Below are positions 14,426-19,771 of a stretch of 19,771 nt of DNA, piece by piece (the stretch's first letter is position 1; every line of letters starts with the position of its first letter). This stretch comes from Thermoplasmata archaeon (GTDB lineage Archaea > Thermoplasmatota > Thermoplasmata > Thermoplasmatales > Thermoplasmataceae), in NCBI GenBank assembly GCA_021811525.1, contig JAJZOK010000160.1, forward strand, positions 1 through 19,771, written 5' to 3'. The translations under genes and the position numbers were made by a program. The notes under the pieces were generated by a model. That model saw only the letters and a list, made by a program, of their open reading frames with translations. It made no database searches and was not told the DNA's origin.

Positions 14426-15604
14426 ATGAGTGAAATTCTGAAACTTGTGGAAAAGCATGACAAATACAGGACCGGGACCCTTAACCTCCAGGCCTCGGAA
14501 AACGTACTCAGCCCTGACGTCAGGAGAGCCATGGCATCGGATCTTGGATCAAGGTATTCTCTCGTCCTCAATGACCATGATGCATATGGTGGCACCAGAT
14601 ACACCCAGGAAATCCTGGAAAAAACAATGGAACTTACCGCAAAGGTTTACAGGGCCAAGTATGCGGAAGTAAGGCCTACAGGTGGTCACATAGCCTCGCA
14701 GGTTATCCTGCTTTCATTGATGCAGAGAAAGAGAAACCTCCTGTCCATACCGGAAAAATATGGCGGATATACGGGTTACCAGAACGGGTATCTCCCGCAG
14801 ATGTTCGGTGTCCAGAATTATGATATACCCTACAATCAGGAAACTCAGGAAGTTGACCTTGAAAAGACAGAGAAGGCAATGAAATCCTCCAATCCAGCTC
14901 TTATGGTACTTGGCCAGTCATACTTTCTCAAGCATTATGAACTGAAACCTCTCAGGGAATTATGTGACAAATATGATTGCACTCTTGCGTACGACGGGTC
15001 ACACGTCATGGGGCTTATTGCCGGGGGCGCTTTTCAGCAGGATGCACTGAACTATTGTGACGTGCTCTTCGGGTCCACGCACAAGACATTTTTCGGGCCG
15101 CAGGGAGGCATCATCCTTTCAAATGACGAGGACCTCATGAACAGGTTCAGAAAGAACCTTACCTGGAGGACCATGGATAATTTCCACCCCTCACGCGTTG
15201 CAGCACTGGGGATCGCCATGGAAGAGATGAGCAACCACGGGAATGAATATGCACACTGGGTCGTGAAGAATTCCAGGTCTCTGGGAAAACTTCTTTCAGA
15301 AGGCGATGTAAAGCCACTATACGGCCCATGGTATTCCGAGACCCACCAGCTTGGCTTATCACAGAAATCCCTGGAAAAGAAGAACCTTAATTTCAGGAAA
15401 TTCAGCGAATTGCTTGAAAAGAACAGGATTGTCATTGACAGGGAAGGAAGGGTTGGAACCGCCGAAGTTACAAGGATGGGAGTCACCAACATGGAAAAGG
15501 TTGCTGACTTCATGAACAGGGCTTTAGCCGGAGAAGATGTTTCCAGGGAAGTTGGTGACTACGTTTCAGGGTTGAATATTTCCTATTGGGGTGAGCCAGA
15601 GTGA
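14426..15604 (+). CDS. glyA: Serine hydroxymethyltransferase-family PLP enzyme
   Basis: SHMT interconverts serine and glycine and supplies one-carbon units to a folate-like carrier. The 392-residue protein has the fold-type I signature set: LQASEN (21-26, with E25), YGGTRY (54-59), DGSHVMGLIA (190-199, with D190 and H193) and the Schiff-base lysine K220 in GSTHKTFFGPQGG. The C-terminal substrate-binding stretch is GTAEVTRMG (344-352). It is shorter than usual SHMT (about 415-430), and the motif after the lysine has GPQGG where most have GPRGG. It could therefore use a different carrier, or be a relative with aldolase activity. It opens a four-gene operon behind a TATA box and a T-rich leader with a Shine-Dalgarno. 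Its TGA overlaps the GTG of the CBS gene (GTGA), which means coupled translation. Confidence 0.85.
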   Translation: MSEILKLVEKHDKYRTGTLNLQASENVLSPDVRRAMASDLGSRYSLVLNDHDAYGGTRYTQEILEKTMELTAKVYRAKYAEVRPTGGHIASQVILLSLMQRKRNLLSIPEKYGGYTGYQNGYLPQMFGVQNYDIPYNQETQEVDLEKTEKAMKSSNPALMVLGQSYFLKHYELKPLRELCDKYDCTLAYDGSHVMGLIAGGAFQQDALNYCDVLFGSTHKTFFGPQGGIILSNDEDLMNRFRKNLTWRTMDNFHPSRVAALGIAMEEMSNHGNEYAHWVVKNSRSLGKLLSEGDVKPLYGPWYSETHQLGLSQKSLEKKNLNFRKFSELLEKNRIVIDREGRVGTAEVTRMGVTNMEKVADFMNRALAGEDVSREVGDYVSGLNISYWGEPE

Positions 15605-16701
15605 AGGTCTCGGAGATCATGACCTCCAAAAATCTAGTAACTTTGCCTTCAACCTCCACAGTGGCGGATGCACTCTCAAAGATGAGAAGCACCGGCATCC
15701 ATCAGGTCCCCATATTGAATGGCAAACGTTACTCAGGTATGCTGAGCTACAGGGAAATTCTAAGAAGAAGGAGCATTCGCAGCAATTCTAAGGTAGAGTC
15801 CTTCATGATTAAGACTGCTAAACTCACCCCAAACACTGATGTGAAGTCCGCAGTCAAACTCCTCAGGGATAGTGGATTAGCGGCACTTCCTGTGGTTGAG
15901 TCAGGCCACCTGTCCGGGATCCTTTCCAGGACAGATATACTCAAGAACCTCCATAAGGTTGTTCCAGCCTTTGAGATGAAGTGTTTTGAGGTAATGTCTT
16001 CAGATCCGGTCCTGGTACAGGAAGACGAACCTGTTCACAGGGCACTTGAGAAATTCCGGTCACTTGACGAATCAGAAATGCCTGTGGTCTCCTCCACCGG
16101 TAACTTTCTGGGGATTCTCAGGGTTGACCAGATCTCACAGGACAGGCTGTTGAATTCCACTGAAAGGGTTACCACTGGTGAAGTTGCGGGAGAAGCCGAG
16201 AAGGCAGCAGTCAAAATCGGATCGCTGGGCTTGATGCACATAAAGGCTGAACCTGACATGACTGTGGAAAAGTGTGCTTCCCTGCTTGTAGGAAACAAAA
16301 TCAGGGCAATACCGGTTGTTGATAGCTCAAACAAGGTGGCTGGCGTAATTGGTTCCTCTGACATACTTGGTGTTATAGATACCGGAGGTGGCAAAGACGG
16401 GATCCTGATTCAGGTCTCTGGCCTTGAACCCTGGGATGATGACCTATACGATATTCTGTACCACAACGCCAGCAAGCTTGTAACAAGGCTGCCTATGCTT
16501 GCAGGGATAAAAGGCGGACACATGGATTTCCATGTTGCAAAGTACCACAGCGAGGGCAGGACCAAGTTTTCTGTGAGAACGCGCCTTGTTGGAGGAAGCG
16601 TAAGCATGGCAATAAACGACTACGACTGGAACTTTGGGAAATGTATTGACCGCATTATGGAAACTTATGACAACAGGCTCTCTAAAAGGAGGGACAAATA
16701 A
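15601..16701 (+). CDS. Four-CBS-domain protein with C-terminal HPF/RaiA-like domain
   Basis: A 366-residue protein. CBS units lie at about 1-60, 64-118, 127-180 and 208-262, recognisable by MTSKNLVTLPS, IKTAKLTPNTD, VMSSDPVLVQEDEP and HIKAEPDMTVEKCA followed by (I/L)PVV. CBS pairs usually bind adenine nucleotides. Residues 266-366 differ: ILIQVSGLEPWDDDLYDIL, then a long helix, a strand containing GHMDFHVAKY, two strands (TKFSVRTRL and GSVSMAIN) and a final helix ending in RLSKRRDK. This beta-alpha-beta-beta-beta-alpha order with an ISGR-like start matches the ribosome hibernation factor fold (HPF/RaiA/S30AE). This assignment is by pattern and not tested. It would act at the ribosome under low-energy signals. 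The GTG start overlaps the SHMT stop (GTGA) and has GGGGTGAG upstream; a GGAGG then precedes the tldD start. Confidence 0.85.
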   Translation: MKVSEIMTSKNLVTLPSTSTVADALSKMRSTGIHQVPILNGKRYSGMLSYREILRRRSIRSNSKVESFMIKTAKLTPNTDVKSAVKLLRDSGLAALPVVESGHLSGILSRTDILKNLHKVVPAFEMKCFEVMSSDPVLVQEDEPVHRALEKFRSLDESEMPVVSSTGNFLGILRVDQISQDRLLNSTERVTTGEVAGEAEKAAVKIGSLGLMHIKAEPDMTVEKCASLLVGNKIRAIPVVDSSNKVAGVIGSSDILGVIDTGGGKDGILIQVSGLEPWDDDLYDILYHNASKLVTRLPMLAGIKGGHMDFHVAKYHSEGRTKFSVRTRLVGGSVSMAINDYDWNFGKCIDRIMETYDNRLSKRRDK

Positions 16702-16704
16702 GAA

Positions 16705-18090
16705 ATGGATGGCGACCTCATCCACAAGATCCTTGACTATGCCTCTTCCCGCTCTAAATTTGCAGAGGCAAGGTATATGGATCTCGTTGTAAACCAGGTT
16801 GGTTTCAGGAATGGTGAATTCCAGGGCTTGAATTTTGGTTCAGAGCGCGGATATGCAGTCAGGGTTGTAAACAGGTCTATAAGCATGGCATATAGCGATT
16901 CAAATGACTGGAACCGTGTAAAAGAGTCCATAGACAGGGCAATTGAAAAATCAAATTTTGAAGGAAAGAACAGGATATATGAAGGCGACCCCATAAGGGA
17001 CAGCTGGAAGGTAAAAGCCAGGAAGAAGCTTGAGGATTATTCCATAGAGGACAGGGTCGCCATTGTAAGGGAAAATGATGCTGCAATGGAGAGTTCGGGT
17101 GCTGCCGTCAGAGTCAATTCCATGGTAGACAAGCGGATAAATCAGCTTTATGTCAACTCTACGGGTTCTGAAATCAGCGGGGAAATTTCCAGGGTTTTTT
17201 ATTTCTACCTTGTGGGAGTTGTGGAAAGTGGAGAATTTGAGCAGTCCACGGAGCAATTTGGATCTTCTTCCGGTTTCGAATACATTGAGAAACTAGATTT
17301 GAGGGACAGGATAGAACAGGACATAAATGAGCTCCATCAGTCTGCTGCTGCGCCGAGAATCAACCCCGGCAAGTTTGACATTATCGTTGGGCCAGAAATT
17401 TCAGGAATTGTCGCACATGAATCATGCGGCCATCCCACCGAGTATGACAGGATCATAGGGCGAGAGGGTGCGCAAGCTGGTGAATCTTTCCTCACTGGGA
17501 AGGAATTTCCACTCAGGATAGGATCTCCTGTGGTCAATGTAGTGGATGACCCTACTATGGATGGCAGTTTCGGTTTTTACAGATACGACGATGAGGGAAT
17601 TCCTTCCAGGAAGAGATACCTATACAAGAAAGGTGAAACGAATGAATTCATCCTTAACAGGGAAAGCGCAGCCCAACTTGGCATTGAATCCAACGCGGGA
17701 GGAAGATCGTCTTCATGGAATCTGGAACCCTTGGCCAGGATGAGCACAACCTACATTGAACCGGGTGACTACAAATTTGATGACTTGTTTGACGGCGTGA
17801 GGAGAGGAGTTTACATAAAGTCCTTCACTGAGTGGAACATAGACGACATCAGGTTTAATGAGAAATATGTGGGAAAAGAGGCTTATCTCATCACAGATGG
17901 TGATATATCCGGCAGGGTCAGAAGGCCGACCATAGAAACCAACACCATCAAATTTTACAGTTCAGTTGATGCCATAGGAAATGACCTGCAGTTCAGCGCA
18001 GGAATGTGCGGAAAAGGAGACCCCGAACAGGGAGTGGATGTCTGGATGGGTGGCCCCCACATGCGTCTCAGGGAGGTCTATCTACAATGA
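16705..18090 (+). CDS. tldD: TldD metalloprotease subunit
   Basis: TldD and TldE form a heterodimeric zinc protease that cleaves unfolded or flexible peptides; bacterial members also mature modified peptides. The 461-residue product has the defining HExxxH motif HESCGH (238-243) and the C-terminal cysteine C435 in SAGMCGKGDP, matching the three zinc ligands known for E. coli TldD (two His and a Cys). Other family marks are PGKFDIIVGPEISG (221-234) and SFTEWNIDDIRFNEKYVG. Length is normal. The ATG at 16705 is 3 bases after the CBS gene stop, with GGAGGG at 16688-16693 as Shine-Dalgarno. Its TGA overlaps the tldE ATG, so the two subunits are translated together, as expected for a 1:1 complex. 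The active site is complete. Confidence 0.95.
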   Translation: MDGDLIHKILDYASSRSKFAEARYMDLVVNQVGFRNGEFQGLNFGSERGYAVRVVNRSISMAYSDSNDWNRVKESIDRAIEKSNFEGKNRIYEGDPIRDSWKVKARKKLEDYSIEDRVAIVRENDAAMESSGAAVRVNSMVDKRINQLYVNSTGSEISGEISRVFYFYLVGVVESGEFEQSTEQFGSSSGFEYIEKLDLRDRIEQDINELHQSAAAPRINPGKFDIIVGPEISGIVAHESCGHPTEYDRIIGREGAQAGESFLTGKEFPLRIGSPVVNVVDDPTMDGSFGFYRYDDEGIPSRKRYLYKKGETNEFILNRESAAQLGIESNAGGRSSSWNLEPLARMSTTYIEPGDYKFDDLFDGVRRGVYIKSFTEWNIDDIRFNEKYVGKEAYLITDGDISGRVRRPTIETNTIKFYSSVDAIGNDLQFSAGMCGKGDPEQGVDVWMGGPHMRLREVYLQ

Positions 18091-19397
18091 GCCTGTTTGA
18101 CCTGGACAAAGCCATGAACAAGTTGAAATCCAGGGGCTTTGATGAATATGCAACAGAACTCTCATCCTCCAAGACCGAACAAGTAAGGTTTTCCAGAAAC
18201 AGCAAGGACCTTTACAATATCTGGGACCACTCCACACTTGTAATTTTTGCTTCAAGAGGCAAAAAGACAGTTACAACCAGTGTGAAGGATCCAGGCCGAC
18301 TTGATTCCAGCATTGAACTTCTCTGGGAACTTGCGGGCAAGATCCCGGAAAATCCTTCATTTGAAGGCATTAACCCCGAACCGCAGGAAGGTTACAGGGT
18401 TGAGAAATTGGCAGGTATTGACTATGACCTGCAGGATTTGTCCAAAGAAGTCGTCAACTCCTCACTGGAAGCAGGGGCCGAGAGAGCAGCTGGCTTACTG
18501 TACAACAGGACCAATACAGTTGAGGTAAGGACAAAATACAACCAGTGCACCTACACAACGGGTGGACTCGAGGTTGTAATCCGATCCTTCAAGGGAAACG
18601 ATACGGGGCAAGAGGGCAGGCATTTTGGGTTAAAACAGAAAGTGGATTCGGGGAAGATTAGCGAGATAGGGCGACAGTCCGCTGAACCATTATCATTGTC
18701 CACTGCCAGAGTGGATTTGAATCCCGGAAAATATGATGTTCTGATGTCCCCGTATGTTATCGGCAACCTCATGTCATACAGTTCCGGCTTCCTTTCGTAT
18801 TATTCTGTGGAGACGGGTTTGAGCTGCTTCTCTGAATCTATGAACAAGGAGGTTTCTTCCAATACTTTCACTCTTGTGGATGACCCCCTAGATTCAATGG
18901 GGGTCGGATACAGGGCCTGTGATGATGAAGCTACCAGAACTGGCCTTAATATGCTTATTGAGAACGGGATCCTGAAAAACTACATGCATTCCTTTTCAAC
19001 TTCCGTTCATGCCGGCACCAGGACAACAGGTAATGCCGGAATCCTCTCTCCTGGAGCCTGGCAGCTTAAGATATTGCCTGGCGCAGAATCTGCAGCCAAA
19101 ATGATTTCGGAACTGGATGAAGGAATATTGATCAACAACTGTTGGTATACTAGATACCAGGACTACAGGAATGCCATTTTCTCCACTGTACCAAGAGATG
19201 GGGCTTTCTACGTAAAAAACGGTGAAATTCAAGGTTCTGTGACTGGCATAAGAATTAGCGATTCCATCCCCAATGTGCTAAGTGGTATTACTGGAATTTC
19301 CAGGGAAACAAAGAACGTGAAGTGGTGGGAGGAGATTGCCGCTTCCGATATGCCATACGTACTCTCTGAAAAAATTGGCATTACAAAGTCTTTCTAA
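18087..19397 (+). CDS. tldE: TldE/PmbA partner subunit of the TldD protease
   Basis: The 436-residue protein is the non-catalytic half of the TldD/TldE pair. It shares the fold (NPGKYDVLMSPYVIGNLMSY is the counterpart of the TldD region before its zinc motif) but has no HExxxH, as usual for TldE/PmbA. The C-terminal third carries HAGTRTTGNAG and DYRNAIFSTVPRDGAFYVKNGEIQG-like family sequence, the latter seen from about residue 370. The true start is the ATG at 18087 in an ATGA overlap with tldD; GGGAGGT at 18071-18077 is a strong Shine-Dalgarno with suitable spacing. A frame open further upstream (to 18006) runs inside tldD and is not needed. It is the last gene of the SHMT operon, convergent with a membrane protein gene 38 bases away. 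Confidence 0.92.
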   Translation: MSLFDLDKAMNKLKSRGFDEYATELSSSKTEQVRFSRNSKDLYNIWDHSTLVIFASRGKKTVTTSVKDPGRLDSSIELLWELAGKIPENPSFEGINPEPQEGYRVEKLAGIDYDLQDLSKEVVNSSLEAGAERAAGLLYNRTNTVEVRTKYNQCTYTTGGLEVVIRSFKGNDTGQEGRHFGLKQKVDSGKISEIGRQSAEPLSLSTARVDLNPGKYDVLMSPYVIGNLMSYSSGFLSYYSVETGLSCFSESMNKEVSSNTFTLVDDPLDSMGVGYRACDDEATRTGLNMLIENGILKNYMHSFSTSVHAGTRTTGNAGILSPGAWQLKILPGAESAAKMISELDEGILINNCWYTRYQDYRNAIFSTVPRDGAFYVKNGEIQGSVTGIRISDSIPNVLSGITGISRETKNVKWWEEIAASDMPYVLSEKIGITKSF

Positions 19398-19426
19398 AAA
19401 TTGAGTATATAAAATAGAAAATTTAT

Positions 19427-19435
19427 AAAAAAAAA
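19427..19435 (-). terminator. T9 tract, terminator of the membrane protein gene
   Basis: A run of nine A on the plus strand (nine T in the minus-strand transcript) follows directly after the stop codon at 19436-19438. It is the strongest U-tract in the window and lies in the 38-base convergent gap, as expected for intrinsic archaeal termination. Confidence 0.55.
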
Positions 19436-19771
19436 TTATTGGCTGGTTTGTGGCTGGCCAACTTCCTGTTTAACTGCTTCTGTGTACTCAGGGTGTGAAT
19501 ATTTTTCCTTAAGGGCAGTCAGGACACCGAACGGATAGAACACAGCAACAGTGACTATGCCAGTAATTACAGTTCCCACCGTGAAAGACAGGTAATTGTA
19601 AAGACCGTCGGATGAAATGCCAATTATGACAACCATGAAAACCAGATAGAGGATGTACCATAGTGAGTTGAACCAGTTCATCTTCTCCTTGTTTGTTGTG
19701 AACCAACTTATTATCCCAAACAGTACAACTCCGCCAGTAACTATCTCAAGTGAATACACGATTGAAGTCCA
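19436..19771 (-). CDS. Membrane protein, C-terminal part (probable amino-acid/APC-type permease), cut by the window end
   Basis: The frame is open from the window edge to a TAA at 19436, giving at least 111 residues. Three hydrophobic segments are visible, around VTGGVVLFGIISWF, SLWYILYLVFMVVIIGIS and YLSFTVGTVITGIVTVAVFYPFG, followed by a charged tail (LKEKYSHPEYTEAVKQ). The frame has no stop before the edge, and the first segment reads as a late transmembrane helix followed by a positively charged loop (TTNKEK). It is therefore best seen as the C-terminus of a larger transporter; amino-acid permeases of Thermoplasmatales end in a similar way, but this is a weak judgement. A GTG at 19759 could give a 107-residue protein, so a small independent membrane protein is the alternative. 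The T9 tract directly downstream supports the stop. Confidence 0.65.
   Translation of the reverse strand, partial: WTSIVYSLEIVTGGVVLFGIISWFTTNKEKMNWFNSLWYILYLVFMVVIIGISSDGLYNYLSFTVGTVITGIVTVAVFYPFGVLTALKEKYSHPEYTEAVKQEVGQPQTSQ

Noticed and set aside
15052..15513. 153-residue open frame on the minus strand inside the SHMT gene
   Set aside because: It is fully antisense to a well-supported enzyme, shows no family similarity and has serine/phenylalanine-rich composition typical of a shadow frame.
18006..18086. Longer N-terminus of TldE starting at 18006
   Set aside because: The extra 27 residues read as a shadow of the tldD 3' end and match nothing in the family. ATG 18087 has a strong Shine-Dalgarno and an ATGA overlap.
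1..19771. Mobile element, CRISPR array or prophage
   Set aside because: No transposase, integrase, regularly spaced repeats, terminal inverted repeats or target duplications were seen; all recognisable genes are core archaeal families.

Overview
The window looks like chromosomal DNA of a thermoacidophilic euryarchaeon of the order Thermoplasmatales (a Thermoplasma, Ferroplasma or 'alphabet-plasma' relative). The evidence is an ABCE1 ribosome-recycling ATPase, a single-chain archaeosine tRNA-guanine transglycosylase with a PUA domain, a family B DNA polymerase of the Thermoplasma/methanogen type, a geranylgeranyl-reductase-like flavoprotein, TATA boxes about 25-30 bases upstream of start codons (leaderless style), and short intergenic spaces. 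GC content looks mid-40s percent by eye. I see no insertion sequence, CRISPR array, tRNA, rRNA or obvious phage gene; this is a core-gene region, densely packed on both strands.

Layout. (1) 62-484, plus strand: a Fur/PerR metalloregulator with three phased TAATTA hexamers between TATA box and start. (2) 481-1530, minus: dihydropteroate synthase with an extra N-terminal segment; its stop overlaps the Fur stop. (3) 1757-5892, plus: a tight operon of a small conserved protein, ABCE1 (TTG start with a strong Shine-Dalgarno) and tgtA (TTG start). The TgtA has lost the three zinc-binding cysteines of its family. (4) 5889-7968, minus: an EamA/DMT transporter and a GGR-family flavoprotein. (5) 8081-10728, plus: a three-gene cluster of MoxR AAA+ ATPase, a DUF2201/VWA protein with a broken HExxH motif, and an unrecognised 138-residue protein. 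(6) 10800-11675, plus: a D-2-hydroxyacid dehydrogenase behind its own leaderless promoter. (7) 11678-14125, minus: DNA polymerase B with PCNA-binding-like tail motifs. (8) 14426-19397, plus: a polycistron of SHMT-family enzyme, a four-CBS protein with a C-terminal HPF/RaiA-like domain, TldD and TldE, joined by GTGA/ATGA overlaps or strong Shine-Dalgarno sites. (9) 19436 to the window end, minus: the C-terminal part of a membrane transporter.

How the genes fit together. Translation is a recurring theme: ribosome recycling (ABCE1), tRNA archaeosine (TgtA) and a probable ribosome-hibernation-type factor gated by CBS nucleotide-binding domains. The last is translationally coupled to an SHMT-like enzyme and followed by the TldD/TldE protease pair. 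One-carbon metabolism is represented twice (FolP and SHMT). The best candidates for something undescribed are the CBS-HPF protein in its coupled operon, the MoxR/VWA/unknown trio, and the zinc-site-less TgtA.

A structural feature of the whole window is extreme packing of convergent genes. Two pairs overlap at their stop codons by 4 bases and one is 2 bases apart, so transcription of one gene probably ends inside its neighbour.
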